64,000 nt of DNA. It comes from Marinobacter alexandrii (lineage in GTDB: Bacteria > Pseudomonadota > Gammaproteobacteria > Pseudomonadales > Oleiphilaceae). The position numbers and the translations under genes were made by a program. The notes below the pieces were generated by a model that did no database searches, was not told the origin of the DNA, and saw only the letters and a program-made list of their open reading frames with translations. The DNA lies in the NCBI RefSeq assembly GCF_005871205.1, contig NZ_SWKM01000011.1:558001-622000 (forward strand), written 5' to 3'. This document shows positions 1 to 8,910 of the stretch, in pieces (position 1 is the stretch's first letter; every line of letters starts with the position of its first letter).

Positions 1-1
1 T

Positions 2-361
2 GGCCGACCCGTCCTGGGAGCGAGCAAAACATGGCGGGGATTGATCTCAGGCGTGCTGTGCTGCGCCCTGTTTTCGTCAGCGATTGGGCTTGGCCTGATG
101 TTCGGGCTGTTGTTCGGGATATTGGCGCTGTGGGGCGACCTGCTCAGTAGCTTTTACAAGCGCCGACTCGGGATGGCATCTAGCGCCCGGGCGATTGGTC
201 TGGATCAGGTGCCGGAGTCGGCGTTGCCGATGGTGCTGGCGGTGTTCTGGTTGCCGATCAGCTGGTGGAGCGCGGCCTTGGTGGTGGCGCTGTTTACACT
301 CTCCATTATCCTGTTTTCACCGCTATTATACCGCCTGGGCATCCGGCGCCATCCCCACTGA
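2..361 (+). CDS. CDP-archaeol synthase (CarS/DUF46)-like membrane protein, C-terminal part
   Basis: The open frame runs in from the left edge, so the N-terminus lies outside the window. The first visible residues read RPVLGASKTWRG, followed by a hydrophobic stretch and GDLLSSFYKRRLG, then two more hydrophobic segments. The K-T-W-R-G signature and the GDLxxSFxKRR segment are typical of the CarS/DUF46 family, integral membrane enzymes that transfer CDP onto a lipid alcohol (CDP-archaeol synthesis in archaea). Bacterial members are known but their substrate is less certain. A TTG at 41 could serve as a start only by cutting the conserved motif, so I treat the gene as truncated by the window. It converges with the metallophosphoesterase gene. 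Confidence 0.8.
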   Translation, partial: GRPVLGASKTWRGLISGVLCCALFSSAIGLGLMFGLLFGILALWGDLLSSFYKRRLGMASSARAIGLDQVPESALPMVLAVFWLPISWWSAALVVALFTLSIILFSPLLYRLGIRRHPH

Positions 362-380
362 TTGTCCTCACGTCGTCCGC

Positions 381-1352
381 TTACTGGGGACCACGGGTGA
401 GGGTGTGGATGGTGACTTCCGGCGGGCAGTTCAGCCTGACATTGACCACCGAGGTACCCGAGCCCGGCGAGGTATAGCCTTGCATGCCGTTAGCCCGCCA
501 ATAGCCCCGGCCGAGGTGGCGCGGACAGTCTGAATCCAAGGTGACCGGGATGCCGCCGGGCAGGCAGATCTGTCCGCCGTGGGTATGGCCGCACAGAAAC
601 ACGTCGTAGCCGGCGTGCGCAGCCTCTCGCCAGATTTCAGGTGTGTGGCTGAGCAGAATGCTGACGCCGTCGATCGGGATGTCATCTCCAGCCCGGTGCA
701 GGTTGTGCACCTTGTAATAGTGCGCGTCATCAACGCCGGCCAGATAGATCTTCTTGCCCTGGTGCTCGATGGGCAACATCTCGTTCATCAGCAGCACGTA
801 GCCCATGTCTTCCAGGCCGGGCACCATTCGGATGCTGTCGTGATTGCCCAGAACCGCGTAGGCTTCGCCGCGAATGGCGTCCCGTAACCGGGACATGCCG
901 TCGAGGGCTCCGTCCACCGGGCCCCAGGTGAGTTTGCGATAATCGCCGGTTAGCACGCATAGGTCGTATTCAAGGGGCTCGATCTTCTTGAGCACAGCCT
1001 GCAGGTTGGCCTCGTCCATATCGACGTGGAGATCGGTCAGGTGCAGGATGCGAAAGCCTTCGAAAGCGGCTGGCAATGCTGGCAGAACGAAGCGGTTGTG
1101 CGCAGTATCCAGTCGGCGGCTGTTGGCTTGCCCACGCCGGAACAGACCAGCCAACTTTAGGCAGAAACTGATCAGGCCGGGTGCCGCGGTAACATTTTCC
1201 AGGTGGAAGCTGGAACCCTGGCCGAACGCCTGGGCTTCGTATTCCCGCTCAATGCCCAGTCGCTGGCGCGCATGCACAGGCCCGAGCCGGAGGCTCAGGC
1301 GGTACTCCAGAAGTTCGTCCTGGTTTTTCGGTGTCCGAGCCCTTGCCGTCAT
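381..1352 (-). CDS. metallophosphoesterase, calcineurin-like (YaeI/YkuE type)
   Basis: A 323-residue protein with the full calcineurin-like metallophosphoesterase set: DLH near residue 107, GD near 136, GNHD near 169-172, a conserved His in LLSHTP near 234, and GHTHGG near 254. These residues bind two metal ions and hydrolyse phosphoesters. YaeI/YkuE relatives act on UDP-diacylglucosamine or cyclic nucleotides, but the substrate cannot be read here. The first 95 residues are an extension with one hydrophobic segment around 58-70, possibly a membrane anchor. The ATG has AAGGACAG just upstream. It diverges from msrA. Confidence 0.88.
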   Translation of the reverse strand: MTARARTPKNQDELLEYRLSLRLGPVHARQRLGIEREYEAQAFGQGSSFHLENVTAAPGLISFCLKLAGLFRRGQANSRRLDTAHNRFVLPALPAAFEGFRILHLTDLHVDMDEANLQAVLKKIEPLEYDLCVLTGDYRKLTWGPVDGALDGMSRLRDAIRGEAYAVLGNHDSIRMVPGLEDMGYVLLMNEMLPIEHQGKKIYLAGVDDAHYYKVHNLHRAGDDIPIDGVSILLSHTPEIWREAAHAGYDVFLCGHTHGGQICLPGGIPVTLDSDCPRHLGRGYWRANGMQGYTSPGSGTSVVNVRLNCPPEVTIHTLTRGPQ

Positions 1353-1570
1353 GTCTCTGTCCTTGATATGCCGAACGGGCGATTGTCAGATTGCGATGTG
1401 GCAAACCCCGCTTGTCAGTATGGTTCGCTGCGGCGCGGATGCAACCCAAACCCGGCAATGTTCATGTTTGGAAAAAGCACTGGGCCGTTGGTAAATCGTA
1501 AGCGTAACAGCCACAATTCAGGGTATTACACGTGCTTTACCCACACCCAAATTCGAGAGTTGAGGACACC

Positions 1571-2236
1571 ATGGTCAATTCCTGTGATATTCCGGGGCTG
1601 AATGTGCCCCGAAGCCGTTTTCCTGATCCGGAGCAGGATGTTCCCCAACCCGCCGATGAAGCCCGGTTGGTGCTAGCGGGCGGTTGTTTTTGGTGCGTGG
1701 AAGCGGTGTATAAGGCCATGGACGGTGTCACCAAGGTGGAGTCCGGGTATTCCGGCGGCAGCGCCGAGACTGCCACTTACGAAGCCACCTGCAGTGGTAC
1801 CACCGGCCACGCCGAGGTTGTGGATATCCACTACACGCCGTCAAAAGTCAGTTTTGGCGAGCTGCTTAAGGTATTCTTCTCGGTCGCACACGATCCGACC
1901 CAGCTTAACCGCCAGGGTAATGATCGGGGCACCCAATACCGTTCGGCCATCTTTTACGAGACGCCGGAGCAGAAACAGGTGGCCGAGGCTTACATTCATC
2001 AGCTCGGTGCCGCTGGCGTGTACCCTGATCCGATCGTAACGACGCTGGAGCCGCTCGAGGCGTTTTACCCCGCCGAGGCCTACCATCAGAACTTTGCGGC
2101 CCGGAACCCGTACCAGCCATACATCATGGCGGTAGCCGCGCCGAAGATGGAGAAGCTGGTGAACAACTACGGCGATCGCCTGAAACCGGAATATTCCGAC
2201 GACGGCTCCGGCCCTTCTGACGACAATACGGCCTGA
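1571..2236 (+). CDS. msrA: peptide-methionine (S)-S-oxide reductase MsrA
   Basis: A 221-residue protein with the MsrA active-site motif GCFWC at residues 38-42 (catalytic Cys39), the SGYSGG segment and the GHAEVV region. It reduces methionine-S-sulfoxide in proteins and free methionine after oxidative damage. I chose the ATG at 1571, preceded by GAGG, over an upstream GTG at 1532 that only adds a non-conserved leader. msrB follows after 11 bases, and its ribosome binding site AGGAGG begins at the msrA stop codon, so the two form an operon that repairs both sulfoxide stereoisomers. Confidence 0.95.
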   Translation: MVNSCDIPGLNVPRSRFPDPEQDVPQPADEARLVLAGGCFWCVEAVYKAMDGVTKVESGYSGGSAETATYEATCSGTTGHAEVVDIHYTPSKVSFGELLKVFFSVAHDPTQLNRQGNDRGTQYRSAIFYETPEQKQVAEAYIHQLGAAGVYPDPIVTTLEPLEAFYPAEAYHQNFAARNPYQPYIMAVAAPKMEKLVNNYGDRLKPEYSDDGSGPSDDNTA

Positions 2237-2247
2237 GGAGGCATACC

Positions 2248-2673
2248 ATGGGCGTTTCTGCTGCAGGATATGACCTGACACCGCTGACACCAGCGCAAAT
2301 TGAAGAGAAAGCCGCCGATCTGACGCCGGAAGAGCGCAAGGTGCTGCTGGACCACGGTACGGAGCATCCGTTCTGCGGGACGCTGCTGGACAACAAGAAA
2401 GCGGGCGCTTATTACTGTCGCCTGTGCGATCTTCCGCTGTTCAGTTCGGACTCGAAATTCGATTCAGGTACCGGCTGGCCAAGCTTTTTCCAGCCGTTCG
2501 ATCCCGAGCACATCCGTTATCTGGAAGACACCAGCATGGGTATGGCTCGTACAGAGATCCGCTGCCCACGTTGCGACAGCCACCTGGGGCATGTATTCCC
2601 TGACGGCCCGCCGCCGACCGGCAAGCGCTACTGCCTGAACTCCGTTGCGATGGTATTTCAGGAAAACGAATAA
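2248..2673 (+). CDS. msrB: peptide-methionine (R)-S-oxide reductase MsrB
   Basis: A 141-residue SelR-domain protein. It carries two zinc-binding pairs, CRLC near residue 53 and CPRC near 105, the [10 protein letters not shown] motif, and the catalytic cysteine in RYCLNS (Cys129). It reduces methionine-R-sulfoxide and complements MsrA, whose gene lies directly upstream in the same operon. A strong AGGAGG precedes the ATG. An intrinsic terminator follows immediately after the stop codon. Confidence 0.96.
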   Translation: MGVSAAGYDLTPLTPAQIEEKAADLTPEERKVLLDHGTEHPFCGTLLDNKKAGAYYCRLCDLPLFSSDSKFDSGTGWPSFFQPFDPEHIRYLEDTSMGMARTEIRCPRCDSHLGHVFPDGPPPTGKRYCLNSVAMVFQENE

Positions 2674-2678
2674 GAGAA

Positions 2679-2702
2679 ACGGGGCAAGCGCCCCGTTTTT
2701 TT
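2679..2702 (+). terminator. intrinsic terminator after msrAB
   Basis: ACGGGGC and GCCCCGT form a 7-bp stem around the loop AAGC and run into seven T residues. It ends the msrAB operon and also lies at the 3' end of the convergent cytochrome gene. Confidence 0.88.
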
Positions 2703-3021
2703 ATGGGCCGCCGCCGGTGATCGAGGCCACGTAGTGGGCAACGGCTTTTATTTGCTCCTCTGTGAGGGTGTCACCGAATGCCGGCATCAGGCCGACGCCG
2801 CCTTTAACGGCATTGCGGACCTGTTCCTGCGACGGTGCCAGTTCATCCAGATTTGGTCCGATTTCGCCGGTGGCGCCGGCATCCGAGAGGGTATGGCAGA
2901 TACTGCAGGCGGGCTGGGCGGCCTCCATGAAAACGATCTTGCCCTGGCTGGCAAGATCGTCTGCTAATGCATGCGCGCCCCACAGGCCGAATGCCAGACC
3001 AAATACGCAACGTTTGATCAT
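2701..3021 (-). CDS. periplasmic monoheme cytochrome c, likely electron acceptor of the sulfite dehydrogenase
   Basis: A 106-residue class I cytochrome c with a 21-residue signal peptide (cleavage after AHALA), the haem attachment motif CSICH at residues 39-43 and a GLMPAFGD segment supplying the axial methionine. It lies 32 bases downstream of the molybdenum sulfite dehydrogenase gene on the same strand. This is the arrangement of SorA-SorB, where the small cytochrome takes electrons from sulfite oxidation and passes them to the respiratory chain. Family assignment is firm; the pairing is inferred from context and size. Confidence 0.85.
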   Translation of the reverse strand: MIKRCVFGLAFGLWGAHALADDLASQGKIVFMEAAQPACSICHTLSDAGATGEIGPNLDELAPSQEQVRNAVKGGVGLMPAFGDTLTEEQIKAVAHYVASITGGGP

Positions 3022-3053
3022 AAGACACTATCCATCAATGGCTGGTGCCGGCC

Positions 3054-4280
3054 TTAGCCGACCTCCACGGTCACGCCATGGTCACTCCAGCCGTTGTGGC
3101 CGTATCCGCGTTCGTTATCCATGCGTCCCTCCGGCTGGCTGTTGCCGTTCATATCGGTTGCCTTGCTCACTATTCGGTATTCGCCCGGTGTAAGGTCTGC
3201 TGCCAGCACGAAGGGTCGCCAGGAAAAGGGCCCCAAGTCAGGCCCGAGGAAGCGGGCAGGTTTCCAGGTTCGGCCGCCATTGACCGAAACCTCCACCTTA
3301 TCAAGAGCGACGGTCCCGCCAAGCGCAACACCGTAGATCATGGTACGACCTTCCCGTGCGGATTCGAGCGGCGAGGTGACCCAGGATTTAACGTTCATTT
3401 CCCACATGGACGGCTGATCGGGTGCACCTTTTTCGCCGACGTCGCGAATACGGTAGCTGGAGGCCTGGATTTTCACGCCGGTCTGATTTTCAGTGAAGGC
3501 CACCTGTTTCACGTATTTGATGTTGTTAACGCCGTAAAAACCAGGCACCACCATTCGCAGCGGACCTCCGTGGGTCAGTGGCAGTGGCTCGTCGTTCATT
3601 TCCCAGGCCAGCAGGGCGTGCTCGAGGGCGCGGGTAGGCACGGAGCGTTCCACGGTCACCTGCGTCGGCTCAAGTCCGGCTGGTAACTCCTCACCACCGG
3701 TGCTGGTTATATACTCGACTCCATCGGCAAGACCACCCAGTGCAGCCACCACATCCTTCAACGGTACGCCGGTCCACATTACACAACCGGCTGCGCCCAC
3801 CGACCATTGTGTTCCACCTGCACCATGGGGGAAGAACGCACGGCCGTTTCCGGAGCATTGCAGTACCGAGGCCACGGTTGCCACGCCGATCTGCTTGAGC
3901 TCGCCGAGGGTCATTGCTTTCGGGTTTTTCACCCCTTCAACCCGCAGTTGCCAGGCATCACGATCGGCGACGATTGATTCCGGCGGGGCGGGCAGGTTGT
4001 TGCGAACGAATAGCCGGTCACTCGCGGTGATCACACCCTGGCCAATGGCACCTCTCTGCGTCTCCATGGTGTTGGTACTGTGCACGATCAGCGCGTTTCG
4101 CTCTTTCCAGGAGGCGTAGTCGGGCAGGGTTTTCGGTTCTTCAGCTTTTGCCAGTGGCGCGAATCCAAGCAGGCTGACAGCCGCCATGGCGCTGGCACTC
4201 CCCATCAGTATCTGACGTCGGCCTGGGTTGGTCAGGCCGGGGTCGTTTGGACCTCGCTGGATGACAGTACTCGGTTTCAT
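3054..4280 (-). CDS. sulfite dehydrogenase/oxidase, molybdenum subunit (SorA/SoxC family)
   Basis: A 408-residue protein with a Tat-type leader (GRRQILMGSA at 20-29, then a hydrophobic run ending near AKA at 46), so it should be exported folded. The molybdenum-ligating cysteine is visible as Cys142 in LQCSGNGR, and the C-terminal part resembles the Mo-co dimerisation domain. Such enzymes oxidise sulfite to sulfate in the periplasm. The adjacent single-haem cytochrome favours a SorAB-like enzyme over SoxCD, whose cytochrome is larger and dihaem. No other sox genes are in the window. A strong GGAGGAG precedes the ATG. Confidence 0.88.
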   Translation of the reverse strand: MKPSTVIQRGPNDPGLTNPGRRQILMGSASAMAAVSLLGFAPLAKAEEPKTLPDYASWKERNALIVHSTNTMETQRGAIGQGVITASDRLFVRNNLPAPPESIVADRDAWQLRVEGVKNPKAMTLGELKQIGVATVASVLQCSGNGRAFFPHGAGGTQWSVGAAGCVMWTGVPLKDVVAALGGLADGVEYITSTGGEELPAGLEPTQVTVERSVPTRALEHALLAWEMNDEPLPLTHGGPLRMVVPGFYGVNNIKYVKQVAFTENQTGVKIQASSYRIRDVGEKGAPDQPSMWEMNVKSWVTSPLESAREGRTMIYGVALGGTVALDKVEVSVNGGRTWKPARFLGPDLGPFSWRPFVLAADLTPGEYRIVSKATDMNGNSQPEGRMDNERGYGHNGWSDHGVTVEVG

Positions 4281-4506
4281 GATTCTCCTCCCTTGGTATT
4301 GGCTAATGACGGTAGTCCCTTACTGCAACCGTCCACGCGCCGAACGCATTCTTATTAGTTATAGGAGGTGTTTAATAAGTGATCAATTAATGGTTGATAT
4401 CCAAGGCCTGACGCGTTGGTTATTCAGCGTCAGACGGAACAGATACAATCCCCAGCGATTGTTAAGGTCTTGAAACAATGGGGAAGCGGAAGAAGGTGCT
4501 GGACTA

Positions 4507-4671
4507 ATGATTCGATTGAAACTGAGCCCACTGACCGAGTCGGCCACCCTGCTGAGACGGGGTGGTGTGGTTCTTGGAAGTGTCGGGCTGACAGCACTTT
4601 ACTCCCTGCTGATCCTGCTCCGGGCCCTGCTCAGGCTGGAAGAATTGCTGGGGGACGGCGAGGCCGAATGA
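4507..4671 (+). CDS. possible 54-residue membrane miniprotein
   Basis: An ATG at 4507, preceded by GGAAGAAGGTG, opens 54 codons ending in TGA. The product has a basic N-terminus (LLRRGG at 15-20), one continuous hydrophobic segment at about 21-39 and an acidic end (EELLGDGEAE), the layout of a single-span membrane peptide. I know no matching family. It lies between the divergent sulfite dehydrogenase gene and the convergent Ca/Na exchanger gene, ending 25 bases before the latter's stop. Coding status rests only on the start signal and composition. Confidence 0.4.
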   Translation: MIRLKLSPLTESATLLRRGGVVLGSVGLTALYSLLILLRALLRLEELLGDGEAE

Positions 4672-4695
4672 TAGGGCCCCGCCAGGCTTGGCCGG

Positions 4696-5679
4696 TCAGG
4701 CGCCGGATGCAGCGACCACGGTAGAGAACAGATAACCGGTGTAAGCAAAGTACACCAGCAACAGCACCACCCCGTTGCCCCGTGAAATAAGTTTGCGCTG
4801 GCCCATCACGCCGAAGCCCATCATTAGCAGCCCCACCGTTAACGCCAGCATCAGGGTCCAGTCCCGGTACAGCACTTCCGGATCGACTTTCAGGGGTTCA
4901 ATGACGGCCGCCAGGCCAACCACCGCCAGGGTGTTGAAGATGCCAGAGCCGAGGATGTTACCCAGAATAAGGTCGTGCTCGTTTTTCTTGACCGCGGCCA
5001 GGGCAGAGGCAAGTTCCGGCAATGAGGTGCCGATGGCGACAATAGTCAGACCAATCACCAGGTCACTGACCCCCAGAGTCTGGGCGATGGTGACCGCACC
5101 CCAGACCAGCAGGCGTGAACTCACTACCAGCAGAATCAGGCCTACCACCACCCAGATCACAGCGGATTTCAGGGGCATCGGGTGGGCAATCATCTCGGCG
5201 TCGGTGTCGCCCCCCAGGGGGTCTTCCTTGCCCTGAAAACCCTGGTAAATGGACCAGCCCATAACACCGGCAAACACCGCCAGCAGAACCCAGCCATCCA
5301 GTCGAGTCAGTTGGCCGTCTATCAATTGCGCGCCGGCAATCAGGGTCAGTACCAGTAGCAGTGGCAGTTCTTTGCGGATGACCTGGGAATGCACGGCAAT
5401 GGGTGCAATGACGGCGGTCAGGCCGACGATCAGCGCGATGTTGGTGATGTTGGAGCCGTAACCGTTACCCAGGGCCAGCCCCGGGTTGCCATCTGCTGCA
5501 GCCATGGCCGATACCGCCAATTCTGGCGCAGAGGTGCCGAAGCCGATGATCACCATCCCGATCAGCAGCGTGGGCATGCCCAGGTGTTTGGCGGTTGCCG
5601 CGGCGCCTTCGACAAACTTGTCAGCGCTCCAGACCAGCAGGATCAAACCGGCGACGATTGCGCCCATTGCCATTAGCAT
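4696..5679 (-). CDS. calcium/sodium antiporter, CaCA family (YrbG-like)
   Basis: A 327-residue, strongly hydrophobic protein of about ten membrane segments. It contains the two inverted alpha repeats of the CaCA superfamily: GFGTSAPELAVS near residue 47 in the first half and AIGTSLPELASA near 215 in the second. The acidic and small residues in these repeats form the cation site. It exchanges Ca2+ for Na+ (or H+) across the inner membrane. The ATG has GAGG eight bases upstream. It starts 9 bases after the stop of nhaD, so the two form a cation-homeostasis operon. Confidence 0.92.
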   Translation of the reverse strand: MLMAMGAIVAGLILLVWSADKFVEGAAATAKHLGMPTLLIGMVIIGFGTSAPELAVSAMAAADGNPGLALGNGYGSNITNIALIVGLTAVIAPIAVHSQVIRKELPLLLVLTLIAGAQLIDGQLTRLDGWVLLAVFAGVMGWSIYQGFQGKEDPLGGDTDAEMIAHPMPLKSAVIWVVVGLILLVVSSRLLVWGAVTIAQTLGVSDLVIGLTIVAIGTSLPELASALAAVKKNEHDLILGNILGSGIFNTLAVVGLAAVIEPLKVDPEVLYRDWTLMLALTVGLLMMGFGVMGQRKLISRGNGVVLLLVYFAYTGYLFSTVVAASGA

Positions 5680-5688
5680 AGAAAAACC

Positions 5689-6939
5689 TCAGTGAATAAA
5701 ACGTCCGAGCATGAACACGCCGGCATAACCCAGGGTGTAGGCCGCCAGGAGGTGCGCAAGATACCGCATGTAGGCCCCAAAGGTCAGCCCCGGAATCTTG
5801 GTCATGGCCACAATGCCGGCTGCTGAGCCGATAATCAGTAGCGAGCCGCCCACGCCGACGGCGTAGGTCAGGCCCATCCACTCGCCCGGGGTCATCCCGA
5901 TCCCAGCCTTTAACAGCGCGGCCGTCAGCGGCACGTTGTCGATCACCGCCGAGAAGATGCCCATCAGATAGTTGGCATACAGCGGCGGAAGCACATCGTA
6001 GATGGCGACCAGGGAGTCGAGCGCGTGAATTTCCTTGAGCATGCCGACCAGCAGCAGAATGCCGAGGAAGAACAGCAGCGTTTCGAACTCAATGATACGG
6101 ATGTACTCAAGAATCGGGTCCAGATCGGAATCGTCACTCATGAACCGGGAAATCAGGAACATGACCGATAGCCCGAACAGGAAGGTCAACACCGGCGGAA
6201 CCCCATACAGGGCATTGCCGGCGATGGTGCACAGGATTGTTAACAAGAACAACGCGCTGATGACCGCGTCCACGGGGCGTATTTCGTTCTTGGTCGCACG
6301 CAGCGTGACCGTTCCGGTCAGCCCCCGGGACAGGAACACCGCCAGTATGAACACGGTGATGGAGGCCGGGATGGCGAGTGTCAGCAAGGTGAGTATTTCC
6401 ACCTTGTCAGCGAGGAAAATCATCAGAGTGGTGACGTCGCCGGTGATCAGTGAGACGCCGCCGGAATTAACCGCGAACACCACCAGCGTGACGAACTGCA
6501 GGCGCTTTTTCAGCTCCAGCTCAAGGGACAGAATGAGCGAGCATGAGACTAACGTAGCGGTGATATTGTCTGCCAAAGAGGAGAAGATGAAGCAGAACAG
6601 TCCGGTCAAAAATAACAGTTTCCGCTCGCTGACCTGCTTCGGCATGATCAAATAGATCAGGTTTTCGATCATCCCTTTCTTGTTCAGGTAAGCGACGAAC
6701 GTCATGGCCGCGACCAGGAACAGCCAAAGACCCGCAATCTCGGCAATACTCTCGGATAAACCGGTCGATATCGCGGAAGTCTCACCCTCGCTTTCGCTCA
6801 TAAGAAACAGAAGAATCCAGCTCAGGGTGCCAAAAAACAGCGTTACCTTGGCTTTGTTGACGTGGGTGATTTCCTCGAAAATAACGCCGAGTAGCGCGAG
6901 AACAGCAATAGCGATCAGAACAGCTTCTAGGGCAGACAT
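5689..6939 (-). CDS. nhaD: sodium/proton antiporter NhaD
   Basis: A 416-residue membrane protein of about 11-12 spans in the ion-transporter superfamily. The segment SSLADNITATL (near residue 120) and NSGGVSLITGDVTT (near 158) are characteristic of NhaD antiporters, first characterised in Vibrio and in halophiles such as Alkalimonas and Halomonas. It expels Na+ (and Li+) in exchange for H+. Length fits the family. It is the first gene of an operon with the Ca/Na exchanger, and it diverges from mqo across a 334-base gap. Confidence 0.9.
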   Translation of the reverse strand: MSALEAVLIAIAVLALLGVIFEEITHVNKAKVTLFFGTLSWILLFLMSESEGETSAISTGLSESIAEIAGLWLFLVAAMTFVAYLNKKGMIENLIYLIMPKQVSERKLLFLTGLFCFIFSSLADNITATLVSCSLILSLELELKKRLQFVTLVVFAVNSGGVSLITGDVTTLMIFLADKVEILTLLTLAIPASITVFILAVFLSRGLTGTVTLRATKNEIRPVDAVISALFLLTILCTIAGNALYGVPPVLTFLFGLSVMFLISRFMSDDSDLDPILEYIRIIEFETLLFFLGILLLVGMLKEIHALDSLVAIYDVLPPLYANYLMGIFSAVIDNVPLTAALLKAGIGMTPGEWMGLTYAVGVGGSLLIIGSAAGIVAMTKIPGLTFGAYMRYLAHLLAAYTLGYAGVFMLGRFIH

Positions 6940-7273
6940 GGTCGTGTCTCGTCTCGATACATAGATAGGCGGGCCGCTGTTGGCCCGAACTGATTGAAGT
7001 GTTTGAGGGCGGAGTTTAGACCCTTGGCTGGGAGCGGGCCACTGCCCTTAGGTAGTAAAAATTGGTGGCCGAAGTAGAGGCAAAGCCCTGTAAGAAGCGC
7101 ATCGAATGACAATCGCAATTTATTCTTCCCGCAAAAATCGGGATAATTGCGCCACGTTTACATCCGAAAGCACACCGCGGCACCTTTTACCAAGTGCCTG
7201 GTCGGCTTTCGACAGGCTTTCCTGCTGATCGTGGGAGAGTACACAGGCTCAATACTAGGTAGGGTATAAAGCA
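6940..7273. other. intergenic region between divergent nhaD and mqo
   Basis: No gene is recognisable in these 334 bases. They must contain the promoters for nhaD (leftward) and mqo (rightward), but I see no sigma-70 pair convincing enough to place. A short inverted repeat, CGGGCC and GGCCCG around a 6-base loop at 6970-6987, lies in the nhaD leader. AGGG at 7262 is the ribosome binding site of mqo. Confidence 0.5.
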
Positions 7274-8755
7274 ATGGCCGTTAGACAGGCAGACGTAGTG
7301 CTGGTCGGCGGTGGCGTCATGAGCGCCACCCTCGGCATGATGCTCAGGCAGCTCGATCCGTCCCTGGACATCGTCATGGTGGAACGTCTTGATCACGTTG
7401 CCCATGAGAGCACGGACGGATGGAACAACGCAGGTACCGGACACGCCGGGTACTGTGAGCTGAACTACACCCCGGAAACCGACGACGGCGATGTGACCAT
7501 TGATCGGGCTCTCAAGATCAACGCCCAATTCGAAGTGTCGTTGCAGTTCTGGTCGTATCTGGTGGAGCAGGGAATGCTGCCCGATCCCAAAACCTTCATC
7601 AACCGCACACCGCACCAGAGCTTTGTCTGGGGTGAGAAAGATGTGGCCTTCCTCAAGCGTCGGTTCGAGCGCCTGAGTGCCCATCACCTGTTCCGCGAGA
7701 TGGAGTACACCGAGTCCCCGGACGATCTGGAAGAATGGATGCCCCTGGTGGTCAAGCACCGGGATCCGATGGAGCGGGTTGCCGCTACCCGGATCAAGCA
7801 CGGTGCCGATGTCGACTTCGGTTCCCTGACCCGGAGCATGGTGGAATACCTGCAAAGCCAGCCCAACTTCGAACTGATGCTGAGCAGCCCGGTGCACTAC
7901 ATCGACCAACGTGACAACGGCCGCTGGAAAGTGCGCGTGCGCAACCAGAAGACCGGCGAGCTGACCAAGCTGGAAGCCGGCTTTATTTTCCTGGGCGCCG
8001 GTGGTGGTGCGTTGCCGATGCTGCAGAAATCCGGCATTGACGAAGCCCGCGGCTACGGTGGCTTCCCGGTCAGCGGCCAGTGGCTGGTGTGCCGGAAGCC
8101 AGATATCGTTGAGCAGCATCACTCCAAGGTTTACGGCAAGGCGCCCATCGGTGCGCCGCCGATGTCGGTTCCGCACCTGGATACCCGAATCATCAACGGC
8201 GAACCTGCCCTGCTGTTTGGCCCGTTCGCCGGTTTCACCACCCGCTTCCTCAAGCAGGGTTCGCTGTTTGATCTGTTCGGCTCGGTCAAGCCTACCAACC
8301 TGCGCCCCATGCTGTCGGTAAGCAAGAGCAACATGGACCTGACCCGCTATCTCATTGGCGAAGTGTTCCAGTCCCATAGCGATCGGGTGGCTTCGCTGCG
8401 CAATTTTTTCCCGGACGCCCGTGAAGAAGACTGGGAGCTGAAAATGGCTGGCCAGCGCGTGCAGATCATCAAGCAGGTCGACGGTGGCGGTGGCAAGCTG
8501 GAGTTTGGTACTGAGATCGTGGCGGCCAAAGACGGCACGCTGGCGGCTTTGCTGGGTGCCTCGCCCGGTGCATCCACCGCGGCCAACGCCATGCTGACGG
8601 TTCTGGAGCGTTGCTTCCCGGAGAGTTTGAAGACGGCTCAATGGCAAGAGCGGATGCGTCAGTTGGTTCCGTCCTATGGCCAGTCGCTGGTCGAAGACGA
8701 GCAGCTGCTGAATAAAGTCAGAGCAAGGACTTTGTCGACCTTAAAACTCGGCTGA
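7274..8755 (+). CDS. mqo: malate:quinone oxidoreductase
   Basis: A 493-residue FAD-dependent enzyme of the Mqo family. The N-terminal dinucleotide-binding motif VVLVGGGVMSATLG (about residues 8-21) is followed by the family signature NNAGTGHAGYCELNY near 57-71. It oxidises malate to oxaloacetate at the inner face of the membrane and passes electrons to quinone, replacing or assisting malate dehydrogenase in the citric acid cycle. Length is normal for the family. A strong terminator follows, so it is probably monocistronic. Confidence 0.96.
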   Translation: MAVRQADVVLVGGGVMSATLGMMLRQLDPSLDIVMVERLDHVAHESTDGWNNAGTGHAGYCELNYTPETDDGDVTIDRALKINAQFEVSLQFWSYLVEQGMLPDPKTFINRTPHQSFVWGEKDVAFLKRRFERLSAHHLFREMEYTESPDDLEEWMPLVVKHRDPMERVAATRIKHGADVDFGSLTRSMVEYLQSQPNFELMLSSPVHYIDQRDNGRWKVRVRNQKTGELTKLEAGFIFLGAGGGALPMLQKSGIDEARGYGGFPVSGQWLVCRKPDIVEQHHSKVYGKAPIGAPPMSVPHLDTRIINGEPALLFGPFAGFTTRFLKQGSLFDLFGSVKPTNLRPMLSVSKSNMDLTRYLIGEVFQSHSDRVASLRNFFPDAREEDWELKMAGQRVQIIKQVDGGGGKLEFGTEIVAAKDGTLAALLGASPGASTAANAMLTVLERCFPESLKTAQWQERMRQLVPSYGQSLVEDEQLLNKVRARTLSTLKLG

Positions 8756-8791
8756 TATACCTAATCAATATAAAAAACGCTCAGACATTGA

Positions 8792-8822
8792 GGCCGCTGG
8801 CATACAAACCAGCGGCCTTTTT
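8792..8822 (+). terminator. intrinsic terminator after mqo
   Basis: GGCCGCTGG and CCAGCGGCC pair perfectly (9 bp) around the 8-base loop CATACAAA and run into TTTTT. Confidence 0.9.
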
Positions 8823-8851
8823 GTTTTTATGTGCTTTGAATATGGTCTGAT

Positions 8852-8879
8852 TTGCGATTTCCCAAGTAAAGCGTACTGT
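8852..8879 (+). promoter_or_regulatory. candidate sigma-70 promoter for the ATP-grasp cluster
   Basis: TTGCGA at 8852-8857 and TACTGT at 8874-8879 are 16 bases apart. They lie after the mqo terminator and about 30 bases before the ATG at 8911. The match is only moderate. Confidence 0.35.
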
Positions 8880-8910
8880 TAGGGAACACCCCACGCAAAG
8901 GAGAGAGCCT

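Noticed and set aside
4363..4473. AGGAGG-like site near 4363 with a 27-codon frame after it
   Set aside because: The nearest starts are either closed at once by a stop or too far from the site, and the peptide has no features.
7187..8647. A 486-codon open frame antisense to mqo
   Set aside because: Shadow of mqo, rich in His and Gln, with no family resemblance.
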